Below are positions 28,705-39,916 of a stretch of 64,000 bases of DNA, one piece after another; within the stretch, counting starts at the first letter, position 1; the number at the start of each line of letters is the position of its first letter. Under the pieces are notes generated by a model, which was given only the letters and a program-made list of their open reading frames with translations, was not told where the DNA came from and ran no database searches. A program made the translations under genes and the position numbers. The stretch is from Pseudidiomarina gelatinasegens (lineage in GTDB: Bacteria > Pseudomonadota > Gammaproteobacteria > Enterobacterales > Alteromonadaceae), in contig NZ_RSFE01000002.1 in assembly GCF_004025325.1 (NCBI RefSeq), positions 310,001 to 374,000 on the forward strand, given 5' to 3'.

Positions 28705-29493
28705 ATGACTTATACAGCAATTGAATTACAGATAACCAATCATGTCGCTTGGCTAACGCTGAATCGCCCAAAGGTGCATAATGCCTTTGACGACAGCATG
28801 ATTGCTGAACTGCTTGATGCTTTGGCCCACGTGCGCGACAACGACGCTGCGCGCGTGTTGGTGCTGCAGTCAAATGGGAAGAATTTTTCCGCCGGCGCTG
28901 ATTTAGGTTGGATGCGCTCGATGGCCGCGAAAAACTACGACGAAAACATTGCCGATGCCGGTGAATTATCGCGCTTAATGCAAGAACTCGATGAACTGCC
29001 CAAACCAACTATTGCACTCGTGCAAGGTGCGGCCTTCGGCGGTGCGGTTGGGTTAGCTGCGTGCTGTGATATTGCCTTAGCCACCCCAGCCAGCAGTTTT
29101 TGCCTGAGCGAAGTTAAAATTGGCTTAATTCCAGCAGTTATTAGCCCGTATGTGATGCGCGCCATAGGCACCCGCCACGCGCGTCGTTACATGCTTACCG
29201 CGGAACGCTTCGATGCTGAAGAAGCGGCGCGTATTGGGCTGGTACACAACGTGGTAGACAACCTGCAAGAGGCCGCGACACCGCTTATTGAAGACTTGGT
29301 AGGCAATAGCCCCGCGGCAGTAACCGCGGCGAAACAGCTGGCGTTGGCCATTGATCAACAACCACTCAATGCAAGTACGCGGCGTATCGCCATTGAACGC
29401 ATTGCAGAAATTCGGGTTTCGGCCGAAGGCCAAGAAGGTCTTACAGCGTTTTTAGAAAAGCGTGCGCCGAACTGGAAAACTTCACACAAATAA
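28705..29493 (+). CDS. liuC: Methylglutaconyl-CoA hydratase
   Basis: Crotonase-family enzyme (262 residues) adding water to 3-methylglutaconyl-CoA to form HMG-CoA. Oxyanion-hole motifs NFSAGADLGWM (about 60-70) and QGAAFGGAVGLAACCDIALA (about 107-126) are present, as is the SEVKIGLIPAVISPYV active-site segment (about 134-149). Substrate is assigned from its place between the two carboxylase subunits, the invariant liuBCD order; by motif alone it could be another enoyl-CoA hydratase. AAGGAG precedes the ATG. Confidence 0.92.
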   Translation: MTYTAIELQITNHVAWLTLNRPKVHNAFDDSMIAELLDALAHVRDNDAARVLVLQSNGKNFSAGADLGWMRSMAAKNYDENIADAGELSRLMQELDELPKPTIALVQGAAFGGAVGLAACCDIALATPASSFCLSEVKIGLIPAVISPYVMRAIGTRHARRYMLTAERFDAEEAARIGLVHNVVDNLQEAATPLIEDLVGNSPAAVTAAKQLALAIDQQPLNASTRRIAIERIAEIRVSAEGQEGLTAFLEKRAPNWKTSHK

Positions 29494-29502
29494 GGATAAG
29501 CA

Positions 29503-31461
29503 ATGTTGCAAAAATTGCTGATTGCTAACCGCGGCGAAATTGCATGCCGTGTTATTCGAACCGCTCGCGACCTTGGTATTCGTACTGTCGCGGTTTACTC
29601 TGATGCCGATCGCAATGCACAACATGTGCAGCTGGCTGATGAAAGTATTCACATTGGCCCGGCGCCAAGTGCGGAAAGTTATTTAGTTATCGACAAAATC
29701 ATTGCTGCCGCAAAAGAAACCGGTGCCGATGCCATTCACCCAGGTTATGGCTTTTTATCCGAGAACGAAGAATTTGCCGATGCCTGTGCCAGCAATAACA
29801 TCATCTTTGTCGGCCCACCGACCAGTGCCATTGCGGCGATGGGATCAAAAAGCGCGGCGAAATCGATCATGAGCGAAGCTGGCGTGCCGCTGGTGCCGGG
29901 TTATCACGGCAGTGACCAAAATGTTGAAACACTGCGCAGTGAAGCTGAGAAAATCGGCTACCCAGTGCTGCTTAAGGCAGCCTACGGTGGCGGTGGTAAA
30001 GGCATGCGTGTGGTTGAAACCGCGAAACAGTTTGATGAGGCGTTAAGTTCTGCCAAGCGCGAGGCTCAAGCCTCGTTTGGTAACGATAAAATGCTGGTGG
30101 AGAAATTCATCGGTAATCCGCGCCACGTTGAGATTCAAGTTTTTTGTGATGAGCACGGCAACGCCGTTTACTTGGCTGAGCGCGATTGTTCAGTGCAACG
30201 CCGCCATCAAAAAGTAATTGAAGAAGCGCCGGCGCCGTCCATCAGTACCAAAACCCGTACCGAAATGGGTGAAGCCGCAGTGCGCGCTGCCCAAGCGATA
30301 GACTACGTTGGTGCAGGCACGGTTGAGTTCTTGCTCGATACCGACAATAAGTTCTACTTCATGGAAATGAACACCCGCTTGCAAGTTGAGCATCCAGTAA
30401 CTGAAATGGTTACCGGGCAGGACTTGGTCGCATGGCAGCTATTGGTCGCCAGCGGTGAGCCGTTACCACTTGCGCAAGACCAAGTTGAAGTGAATGGCCA
30501 CTCGTTTGAAGCGCGAATTTACGCGGAAGACCCAGAACACGAGTTCTTACCAAGTACTGGCACCCTGCATGTGCTGCGCCCACCACAGGCCAACGCCCAT
30601 GTGCGCATCGACAGTGGTGTTATCGAAGGTGACGTGGTCAGCTCTTACTACGACCCTATGATTGCCAAACTGGTGGTCTGGGGTGAGAACCGTACCATTG
30701 CGTTACGTCGTCTCATGCAAGCATTAAATGACTATCGCGTTGCTGGTGTACGCACCAATATTGATTTCTTACGACGTATCGCGGGGCACAAGAAATTTGG
30801 CCAAGCCGAATTAACCACCCGCTTTATTGAAAAATATGACGCAGACCTATTCACCGACACCAGCCACTTAGTGAATGACTACGCTGTTATGGCGACACTG
30901 GCTGAACGCTTGGATGAGAAAGCTAGCAAATCAGCAAACCCATGGTTGACTCAGCATAGCTTCCGCATGAATCAGCCACGCCAATTTGGCTTGAGTTTGC
31001 AACATGGCGATGACTTGCTGGATATCAATTTGGCAGAGCGCGACAACGCTTGGTACCAAGCCGAGCATGACGCCGCATGGCAGGTTGACCGTATTGGTGA
31101 GCAGTTATTTTTCACCCGTAACGGCCGTCGCTTCAAGGCGCACGTGATGCGTGCTGCGCATGAAATTGTCGTAATGACAGAACACGCGAGTTTACGCTTT
31201 AATCGCCACAACGTAACCGATACACTTGAGCAAGAAACCGCTGCCGGCACGCTCACTGCGCCGATGAATGGCACGGTCGTTCAAGTTATGGTTAACGCAG
31301 GCGATAACGTCACCGCTGACCAAGCCTTGGTAATCATGGAAGCCATGAAAATGGAATACACCATTCGCGCACCACGCGATGGGGAAATTGATCAAGTATT
31401 CTACCAAGCCGGCGACTTAGTCAGCGATGGTGCCGAGCTCATTAGTTTAAAAGACGAATAA
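29503..31461 (+). CDS. liuD: Methylcrotonyl-CoA carboxylase, biotin carboxylase/carrier (alpha) subunit
   Basis: ATP-dependent carboxylation of biotin for LiuB. Domain order over 652 residues: biotin carboxylase N-domain (LLIANRGEIACRVIRTARDLGI, 5-26), ATP-grasp with glycine loop KAAYGGGGKGMRVV (about 158-171) and EMNTRLQVEHPVTE (about 288-301), the MCC-specific BT region, then a C-terminal biotinyl domain with EAMKMEYTI; Lys616 is the biotinylated residue. It is 9 bp after liuC in the liu operon. Confidence 0.96.
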   Translation: MLQKLLIANRGEIACRVIRTARDLGIRTVAVYSDADRNAQHVQLADESIHIGPAPSAESYLVIDKIIAAAKETGADAIHPGYGFLSENEEFADACASNNIIFVGPPTSAIAAMGSKSAAKSIMSEAGVPLVPGYHGSDQNVETLRSEAEKIGYPVLLKAAYGGGGKGMRVVETAKQFDEALSSAKREAQASFGNDKMLVEKFIGNPRHVEIQVFCDEHGNAVYLAERDCSVQRRHQKVIEEAPAPSISTKTRTEMGEAAVRAAQAIDYVGAGTVEFLLDTDNKFYFMEMNTRLQVEHPVTEMVTGQDLVAWQLLVASGEPLPLAQDQVEVNGHSFEARIYAEDPEHEFLPSTGTLHVLRPPQANAHVRIDSGVIEGDVVSSYYDPMIAKLVVWGENRTIALRRLMQALNDYRVAGVRTNIDFLRRIAGHKKFGQAELTTRFIEKYDADLFTDTSHLVNDYAVMATLAERLDEKASKSANPWLTQHSFRMNQPRQFGLSLQHGDDLLDINLAERDNAWYQAEHDAAWQVDRIGEQLFFTRNGRRFKAHVMRAAHEIVVMTEHASLRFNRHNVTDTLEQETAAGTLTAPMNGTVVQVMVNAGDNVTADQALVIMEAMKMEYTIRAPRDGEIDQVFYQAGDLVSDGAELISLKDE

Positions 31462-31470
31462 GGACAACCC

Positions 31471-32378
31471 ATGGCATTGCCTAAGCAGGTGAAAATTGTT
31501 GAAGTCGGCCCGCGTGATGGTCTGCAGAACGAACTTGCCGTGCCGGTTGAAGCAAAGATTGCATTGGTCAACGCATTGGGCCATGCCGGCCTAACGTACA
31601 TTGAAACCGGCGCGTTTGTGAGCCCCAAATGGGTGCCGCAGATGGCTGATAGCAGTGACGTTTTTGCCGGTATCGAACGCTTGGCTGGGCGCACCTACGC
31701 CGCCTTGACGCCTAACTTAAAAGGCTTTGAAGCGGCAGTTGCCGCTGGTGCTGACGAAGTAGCCATATTTGGCGCGGCATCAGAGGCATTTAGCCAGAAA
31801 AACATCAATTGCAGTATTGCGGAAAGTCTTGAGCGTTTCGCACCCGTGATTGCGGCAGCACAGGCGCGTAACATGAGAGTACGCGGCTATGTTAGTTGTG
31901 TATTGGGTTGCCCCTATCAAGGCGAAGTAGCCCTCGACGACGTTGCCTGGGTAGCTGAAAAACTATGGCAGATGGGCTGCTACGAAGTGTCGCTGGGCGA
32001 TACCATTGGGGTCGGCACGCCGCTTCATGCCCAACGCATGCTCAGCGCTGTGGCCGCTAAAGTACCCATGGAACACTTAGCGCTGCACTTTCACAATACC
32101 TATGGCCAAGCTCTGGCCAATATCGCCAGTTGCTTACCTATGGGTGTTGCCACCATAGATAGCGCGGTGGCAGGCCTCGGTGGCTGCCCTTATGCCAAAG
32201 GTGCCAGCGGCAACGTAGCCACAGAAGACGTGGTCTTTATGCTGCACGGTATGGGCATAGATACCGGTATCAACTTAAATCAACTCGTTCAAGCCGGTGC
32301 TGATGTGTGCCAACATCTTAATCACGGCCCGCGCTCGAACGTTGCAATCGCAGAACTTGCAAAACAGGATCGCACACC

Positions 32379-32382
<4 letters not shown>
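31471..32382 (+). CDS. liuE: Hydroxymethylglutaryl-CoA lyase
   Basis: Cleaves HMG-CoA to acetoacetate and acetyl-CoA. The 303-residue TIM barrel has the DRE-TIM start [12 protein letters not shown] (about 11-22), the metal His pair in HFHNTYGQ (about 207-214), and the lyase signature [20 protein letters not shown] with its catalytic Cys (about 237-256). It is 9 bp after liuD and overlaps the next gene by 4 bp, so coupled translation is likely. The acetoacetate made here is the substrate of the next gene product. Confidence 0.96.
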
Positions 32383-34325
<1,943 letters not shown>

Positions 34326-34334
34326 GGACAATCC

Positions 34335-36548
34335 ATGCAGAACATGCGTTCACTCATATTTACGGCCATATTTGGCTTGGGCTTAACCGCCCTGGCCACG
34401 GTATTGCTGGAGCAATACGACCACCGGCGCGTGGATGAACGCATGCAATCGGATGCCCAGAGTCTGCAATCCAATGTGCGTGGTAGCCTTATTCGGTTGC
34501 TCTATGCCGGTGAGCTGGCGAGTGAGCTTCTGCAAGCCAGTGAGCGCGAGCCATCGGCGCAGTTACCCATGCTGCAGCAGGCAATGTCGACGTTCTACCA
34601 GTCAGTGCGCCAAATTGTCGTGCTGGATGAAAATTTTAACCTGCTGGATCAAGAGCTTTTGGCTGGCAATGAATTGCTGAATGTTGCCAATTATGAAGGC
34701 AACGCAACCCAACTGGCCAAGCTTAATGAATTGAATAGCGGCACCGCGCTTGTCGACGCCCAAAACTTATCCCTGCATAGTCACGACCTCGCACTGTTTA
34801 TTCCAGTAACGCATGCGGAGCAACGTTTCTTTATTGCGCTGGTCATTGATGTTAAAGAACTGCTCAAGCAAAGCATTCATCACCATATTATTGAAGGCTA
34901 TCAAGTTGAAGTGCACCAAAATAATGCGCTGATTTACGCTTTTGCGGGTGAACCCGATCTCAAGCATGAGTGGTCGGCTGAATTTACCATCCGCGCGGCC
35001 GACAACAATTGGCAATTTCATTTATGGCCAACCGCCGAAAAATTCTCCCAATTGCATCTCGTCAACTCCTACGTGGTGCCTTTGCTCGGCATGTTTATGA
35101 CCGGCTTTCTAATGCTGCTGGTTTTTCGCATGACCATGTATGAGCAAACCATTAAATCACTGCAACACGATAAGGATGAATTGGGCGTTCAGCTGAAAAA
35201 ACGTGACGAAGTTGAAAAACAACTGGCATTTCTTTCAGAACACGACGCTCTTACCGAAGTGCCCAACCGCAACGCGCTGCTACGTTATCTGCACGAAACG
35301 CTGCCCGAGCTAGCCACAAAACAAGGTCAGCTGGTTGCCATTCAACTGAATGTTGATCACTTCAAAGATATTAATAATGCACTTGGTCACAAAATCGGTG
35401 ACGAGCTATTGCGACGACTTGCCCACCGTTTGCAGCGCTGTGTGGTCAATTTTGACTTTATCGCGCGTATTGGTGGCGATGAATTCTTGGTCATCAAGCA
35501 AGGGATAACCACTGATGAGCAAGCGATGGAGATCGCTGAGCAGTTGGTACGTAGTGTGAAACCTGAGTTTTATATCAACAGTCACGAAGTCTACGCCTCA
35601 GCGTCAATGGGTATTGCGTTCGCTAATGACGCTGACTTTGATGCTGACAACTTGCTGCGCCATACCGATGCTGCCCTAAATCAAGCCAAGAAATTCGACT
35701 ACCATGGCATCAATATTTATACCCGTACGCAACAATCCGAGCTATCAAAGCGTCAATTCGTTTTAGAGCAATTGCACAAAGCTGTCGAGACCAATCGGGT
35801 CGAAGTGCATTATCAGCCGGTGTTTGATTTACGAACGCAAACTATTACTGGTTTTGAAGCACTCATGCGCTGGCGGCAAGATGATGGCGAACTCGCCCTG
35901 CCCGATCAGTTTTTACCGCTAATTGAAGACACGGGGCTCATTGTTCCGTTAACGGATAATTTATTAAAACGCGTACTGACTGATTACCGCGCATGGCTTA
36001 AAGATGGTAATACCGAACTAACCATCGGTATCAACCTTTCCGGCAAGCAGCTCGCGCTGCCAGAACTGCCAGAATTATTAGCCAATAACTTACGCAGAAA
36101 TCAGGTGCCGCCAGAAAACCTTCACATTGAAATACGTGAAGAACTCTATTGCAGCCATGCCTGCCAGCCCGATGGTATATTGGCGAAATTGAAAGAGCTT
36201 GGTGTGAAACTAACGGTTGACGGTATGGGCTTAAATCACAAAACCATTAAAGCGATGCAGCATTGTCCGCCCTATTTATTAAAAATCAGTCAACCCTTAA
36301 TGAGTGATATTCCGCATAACAAAATACAAGCTCTGATTGCGGAAACCATGATTAAATTCGGTCACGAGCGCAGCATACAAGTCAGCGCTGTGGGCGTGGA
36401 AACCCAACAACAAGTCGATTTTTTATTACAACGTGATTGTTTGTCTGCACAAGGTTATTACCTTGCACGGCCTGTGCCCGCAGACCAAGTGCCAACAATG
36501 TTGGCAAACCCAACAATCCCGAACAATTACGTGCCCTATCAGGAGTAA
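34335..36548 (+). CDS. Membrane GGDEF/EAL protein, probable diguanylate cyclase with degenerate EAL
   Basis: A 737-residue c-di-GMP protein. Transmembrane helix 1 is at about 6-24, a periplasmic sensor covers about 30-240, helix 2 about 245-267, then a short coiled coil (270-297). The GGDEF domain is intact: GGDEF at 380-384, with DHFKDINNALGHKIGDE upstream; the RxxD inhibitory site reads VNFD, so feedback control is probably lost. The EAL domain keeps EAL (508-510), Asp629, Lys650 and Gln706, but the second metal Asp is Gly630 and the catalytic Glu is Val686, so phosphodiesterase activity is unlikely. It lies 9 bp after aacS and 3 bp before ETF-QO. Confidence 0.9.
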   Translation: MQNMRSLIFTAIFGLGLTALATVLLEQYDHRRVDERMQSDAQSLQSNVRGSLIRLLYAGELASELLQASEREPSAQLPMLQQAMSTFYQSVRQIVVLDENFNLLDQELLAGNELLNVANYEGNATQLAKLNELNSGTALVDAQNLSLHSHDLALFIPVTHAEQRFFIALVIDVKELLKQSIHHHIIEGYQVEVHQNNALIYAFAGEPDLKHEWSAEFTIRAADNNWQFHLWPTAEKFSQLHLVNSYVVPLLGMFMTGFLMLLVFRMTMYEQTIKSLQHDKDELGVQLKKRDEVEKQLAFLSEHDALTEVPNRNALLRYLHETLPELATKQGQLVAIQLNVDHFKDINNALGHKIGDELLRRLAHRLQRCVVNFDFIARIGGDEFLVIKQGITTDEQAMEIAEQLVRSVKPEFYINSHEVYASASMGIAFANDADFDADNLLRHTDAALNQAKKFDYHGINIYTRTQQSELSKRQFVLEQLHKAVETNRVEVHYQPVFDLRTQTITGFEALMRWRQDDGELALPDQFLPLIEDTGLIVPLTDNLLKRVLTDYRAWLKDGNTELTIGINLSGKQLALPELPELLANNLRRNQVPPENLHIEIREELYCSHACQPDGILAKLKELGVKLTVDGMGLNHKTIKAMQHCPPYLLKISQPLMSDIPHNKIQALIAETMIKFGHERSIQVSAVGVETQQQVDFLLQRDCLSAQGYYLARPVPADQVPTMLANPTIPNNYVPYQE

Positions 36549-36551
36549 ACT

Positions 36552-38195
36552 ATGCAACGCGAAAGTATGGAATTTGATGTCGTTATCGTCGGTGCCGGCC
36601 CTGCTGGTTTAAGCTGTGCGATTCGGTTAGCGCAGCAAGCTCAAGAACGCGAGCAAGAGCTCATGATATGTGTGGTAGAAAAAGGCTCTGAGGTGGGTGC
36701 CCACATATTGTCAGGTGCCGTATTTGAGCCGCGCGCCCTAAATGAACTCATCCCCGACTGGAAGGAGCGCGGCGCGCCCCTAAAAACAGCAGTTACCGAT
36801 GACCAAATCATGCTCTTCAAGAATGCGGAGAAGGCAACGCGTTTACCCGGTTTTATGGTGCCAAAAACCTTCCATAACCATGGCAACTATGTAGCCAGCA
36901 TGGGGAACCTTTGCCGTTGGTTGGCTGAACAAGCTGAACAACTTGGTATCGAAATATTCCCAGGCTTCCCAGCTGCGGACATTATCCTGGAAGAACGCCG
37001 CGTTGCTGGCATTATTACCGGTGATATGGGTCTTGATAGCAACGGCGAAAAAAAGCCAGGCTTCGAACCCGGCATGGAATTACGCGCGAAATACACCGTA
37101 TTCGCAGAAGGCTGTCGCGGCCACTTAGGTAAGCGCCTGCAGCAGCAGTTCAATTTGGCCGAAGGCAAATCGCCTCAGCATTACGCCATTGGTTTCAAAG
37201 AAATTTGGGACGTCCCTGCCGAGCAGCATCAACCTGGTTTAGTCGTTCATACCACCGGCTGGCCACTGACCGATGAAGCCAGTGGTGGTGGTTATTTGTA
37301 TCACGCCGAAGACGGTCAGGTATATGTTGGTCTCATCGTTGACTTAAACTACAGCAACCCGTATTTGAATCCGTTTGGTGAATTCCAGAAATTCAAAACC
37401 CATCCCGAAATAGCCAAAACCCTACAGGGTGGTAAGCGCGTAACCTATGGCGCGCGGGCCATTACGAAAGGCGGTTTTTATGCCCTACCGAAAATGACTT
37501 TTGCCGGTGGTGTGCTGGTTGGCTGTAACGCTGGCACATTGAACTTCGCAAAAATAAAAGGCAACCACACAGCCATGAAATCGGGCATGTTAGCTGCGGA
37601 AAGCATTTTCGCAGCACTGCAAAATGAACAGGTTCCAGCTGAATTGCCCGACTATGCAGAACGCTTTGAGCAATCGTGGTTATACGACGAACTGTATCGC
37701 TCACGTAACTTTGGTCCGGCAGTTCACAAGTTCGGTACTATTTTAGGCGGTGCATACAACACGCTCGATCAGAACTGGTTTGGTGGCAAACTGCCGTTTA
37801 CCATCAAAGATGAAACCACAGATCATAGCCAAATGCGTAAAGCCAGCGAGTGCAAACCGATTGACTATCCAAAGCCTGACAATAAACTCACATTTGATCG
37901 CCTTTCGTCGGTATTTTTATCCAATACCAACCATGAAGAAGATCAACCGTGTCATTTGAAATTAAAAGACGCATCTATTCCACTCAACGTGAATTTACCC
38001 GAGTATGCAGAACCAGCTCAACGCTACTGCCCTGCCGGTGTTTATGAAGTGGTTGAGGAAAATGGCGAAGCCGTATTTAAAATAAATGCGCAAAACTGCA
38101 TTCACTGTAAAACCTGTGACATTAAAGACCCATCGCAGAATATTACCTGGGTTACCCCAGAGGGCACCGGTGGCCCAACGTATCCAAACATGTGA
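36552..38195 (+). CDS. Electron transfer flavoprotein-ubiquinone oxidoreductase
   Basis: Inner-membrane-associated flavoprotein that moves electrons from reduced ETF to ubiquinone, so it serves the acyl-CoA dehydrogenases in this window. The 547 residues match: FAD dinucleotide fold VVIVGAGPAGLSCAIRLA (about 10-27), EKGSEVGAHILSGAVFEPRAL (about 44-64) and a C-terminal [4Fe-4S] cluster with the four Cys in RYCPAG and NCIHCKTCDIKDP (about 490-526). CAGGAG precedes the ATG and overlaps the end of the GGDEF gene. It is the last gene of the run and is followed by a terminator. Confidence 0.95.
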   Translation: MQRESMEFDVVIVGAGPAGLSCAIRLAQQAQEREQELMICVVEKGSEVGAHILSGAVFEPRALNELIPDWKERGAPLKTAVTDDQIMLFKNAEKATRLPGFMVPKTFHNHGNYVASMGNLCRWLAEQAEQLGIEIFPGFPAADIILEERRVAGIITGDMGLDSNGEKKPGFEPGMELRAKYTVFAEGCRGHLGKRLQQQFNLAEGKSPQHYAIGFKEIWDVPAEQHQPGLVVHTTGWPLTDEASGGGYLYHAEDGQVYVGLIVDLNYSNPYLNPFGEFQKFKTHPEIAKTLQGGKRVTYGARAITKGGFYALPKMTFAGGVLVGCNAGTLNFAKIKGNHTAMKSGMLAAESIFAALQNEQVPAELPDYAERFEQSWLYDELYRSRNFGPAVHKFGTILGGAYNTLDQNWFGGKLPFTIKDETTDHSQMRKASECKPIDYPKPDNKLTFDRLSSVFLSNTNHEEDQPCHLKLKDASIPLNVNLPEYAEPAQRYCPAGVYEVVEENGEAVFKINAQNCIHCKTCDIKDPSQNITWVTPEGTGGPTYPNM

Positions 38196-38211
38196 TGTAT
38201 AAAAGCCCAAC

Positions 38212-38240
38212 AAAAAACCCGCCTCTTGAGCGGGTTTTTT
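38212..38240. terminator. Terminator after the liu/ETF-QO operon
   Basis: Six A, stem CCCGC/GCGGG around a short loop, then six T, starting 16 bp after the ETF-QO stop. The flanking A and T runs make it usable from the convergent minus-strand gene as well. Confidence 0.9.
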
Positions 38241-38259
38241 ATTGCTTACAGGCGGGCGC

Positions 38260-38910
38260 TTAATGCATATGAACGGTTACCTCGCCAACGCCGTTATCAA
38301 TGTTGATGCGGCTTTCACCATTCGAATACGCGCGGCTGTTTGCCGTCATTAAAAAGCGGTTGTTCTCGATATTTCCTGTACCTTTGATGGTGCTATCACC
38401 GACCCCCACATCGACTTTTACACTGGAATAATCACCGTATAAATCGAGATTAACTTCACCAACACCAAGATCAAATTGCAGATTGGTTGTCCATAGCTCA
38501 CCTTCAATAACACCCACACCTAAATCGGTATCAACCCGTGCAACTTTAGGTAATTTGATTACCCAGTCAATTTGAATACCGTCTTGTTTCGGTACGCTTA
38601 ACGTAATACGGTTGCCAGACTGCTTTGCCTCAAGCTCCGCATCTTCAACATGTCCGTCTTTATTGAAAAAAGTGTCGTCGTCTTTATACGCGCGAATCGC
38701 AACGTGCATCACGTCACCTTCGGTACGTTCAAAGGTGATTGTTCCTACACCTGAGTCGAACTCAACTTCAGTAGCAGCTGTGACCGTATATTCCGCTTCA
38801 ATATTTTTTTCTTCTTGTGCATGCGCAGTAGCGGTAAATGGGATACTCGCTAGAGTTACTCCAGCAATCATACAAAACGCGATACTCCAAGTTGTGCGTT
38901 GGCGGTTCAT
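38260..38910 (-). CDS. Secreted beta-repeat protein with five GVG motifs (DUF4097-like)
   Basis: Unknown function. The 216 residues begin with a signal peptide (about 1-31, cleavage near TATAHA/QEE, SPase I type). The mature part is a beta-strand series with a recurring hydrophobic-D-x-GVG core: FDSGVG (51-56), then TDLGVG, FDLGVG, VDVGVG and IDNGVG spaced through to the C-terminus, suggesting a beta-helix like that of DUF4097/adhesin-like proteins. The frame is open to 38925, but the first two ATGs lie in the ribosome binding site; GGAG is 9 nt before the ATG at 38910. Likely monocistronic. Confidence 0.75.
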   Translation of the reverse strand: MNRQRTTWSIAFCMIAGVTLASIPFTATAHAQEEKNIEAEYTVTAATEVEFDSGVGTITFERTEGDVMHVAIRAYKDDDTFFNKDGHVEDAELEAKQSGNRITLSVPKQDGIQIDWVIKLPKVARVDTDLGVGVIEGELWTTNLQFDLGVGEVNLDLYGDYSSVKVDVGVGDSTIKGTGNIENNRFLMTANSRAYSNGESRINIDNGVGEVTVHMH

Positions 38911-38946
38911 TGTTGTCATCTCCATAACAGTGTCAGTAGTTACCGT

Positions 38947-38974
38947 CTTATTCAGACGTTTTAAAATTCGTCAA
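38947..38974 (-). promoter_or_regulatory. Promoter of the GVG-repeat protein gene
   Basis: Minus strand: TTGACG (reverse of 38969-38974), a 16-nt spacer, AATAAG (reverse of 38947-38952). Transcription would start near 38940, about 30 nt before the start codon. A small hairpin (CGTCT/AGACG, 38944-38958) overlaps the -10 region. The rest of the AT-rich gap to trmO holds an inverted repeat (39003-39012 with 39021-39030) of unknown role. Confidence 0.45.
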
Positions 38975-39133
38975 AGTTTATGAAGCAATTATCATGCCAA
39001 ATTAACTTATTGCTATTTATCAGTAAGTTACCGGATTTCAATAATGAAATAAATTCACCATAATTGGTCAAAATTACAAATTTATGCTCAAATGACTGCA
39101 TCTTTAGCCCTGCTCACTCAAAAGTTCACGCCC

Positions 39134-39847
39134 ATGCATTCAGATAGTAACTTACAACCCATCGGTATTATCGAGTCGCCCTATGCACAGAAGTTTGCGG
39201 TGCCGCGGCAACCCGGTTTGGTGCCCGCCGCACGTGCACAAATCATCCTGCAGCATGCGTTTGCAGACGCTGATTGCGTGCGAGGCCTTGAGGAGTTTTC
39301 GCATATTTGGGTGCTGTTTCTGTTTCATGAAACGCAGGCGCAAGGCTGGAAGCCTCTCGTGCGCCCGCCTCGCCTAGGCGGCAACGAAAAGCGCGGCGTA
39401 TTTGCCACGCGCTCAACATTTCGCCCCAACGCGATTGGTATGTCCGTGGTTGAACTGGTGAGTATTCAACATCAGCCCGGCAAAACCATAATTGAAGTAA
39501 ATGGCGGCGACTGGGTAAATCAAACACCCGTTATCGACATAAAACCTTACCTGCCCTATGTGGATGCTATTCCCGCAGCGCGCGGAGGCTTTGCACCAAC
39601 TTCGCCGGAAGCGCAATTGCGTACGGTTTTCTCGGCCTCAGCCCAACAACAACTGACCGAACTTAACCCAGACTACCCAAATCTCGCGCTACTTATCGAG
39701 CAAGTTTTGGCGCAAGACCCACGCCCAGCCTATCAACGCGAAGGCAGCAACAACCGCGAATATGGTATGACGCTGTACGACGTAAACATTCGCTGGCAAG
39801 TACGTGAACAAGAAAATCATGTAATAAGTATCAGTAAAGGCTTTTGA
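39134..39847 (+). CDS. trmO: tRNA (N6-threonylcarbamoyladenosine(37)-N6)-methyltransferase
   Basis: Adds the methyl of m6t6A37 in tRNA-Thr using SAM. The 237-residue product (from 39134) matches the E. coli TrmO length (235) and start: IGIIESPYAQKFAVPRQPGLV (about 10-30), GLEEFSHIWVLFLFHET, VRPPRLGGNEKRGVFATRSTFRPNAIGMSVVELV; the C-terminal NREYGMTLYDVNIRW is the RNA-facing domain. The frame is open from an ATG at 39092 and neither start has a clear ribosome binding site, so the start is uncertain. Its stop overlaps the -35 box of proS. Confidence 0.9.
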   Translation: MHSDSNLQPIGIIESPYAQKFAVPRQPGLVPAARAQIILQHAFADADCVRGLEEFSHIWVLFLFHETQAQGWKPLVRPPRLGGNEKRGVFATRSTFRPNAIGMSVVELVSIQHQPGKTIIEVNGGDWVNQTPVIDIKPYLPYVDAIPAARGGFAPTSPEAQLRTVFSASAQQQLTELNPDYPNLALLIEQVLAQDPRPAYQREGSNNREYGMTLYDVNIRWQVREQENHVISISKGF

Positions 39848-39870
39848 CACAAGCCCGCGACTGGTAGAAT
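39844..39870 (+). promoter_or_regulatory. proS promoter
   Basis: TTGACA (39844-39849) spans the trmO stop codon; TAGAAT (39865-39870) lies 15 bp on and is preceded by TGG, an extended -10 element that compensates for the short spacer. Transcription would start near 39877, about 40 nt before proS. Confidence 0.6.
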
Positions 39871-39916
39871 TTCGCCTTACTGCACCGTTGAACTTTTGCT
39901 GGAATATGGGGAACAC

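Noticed and set aside
28595-29008. Minus-strand open frame of 137 codons across liuB/liuC
   Set aside because: Crosses two well-supported genes and the gap between them; translation is Arg/His/Cys-rich without a domain.
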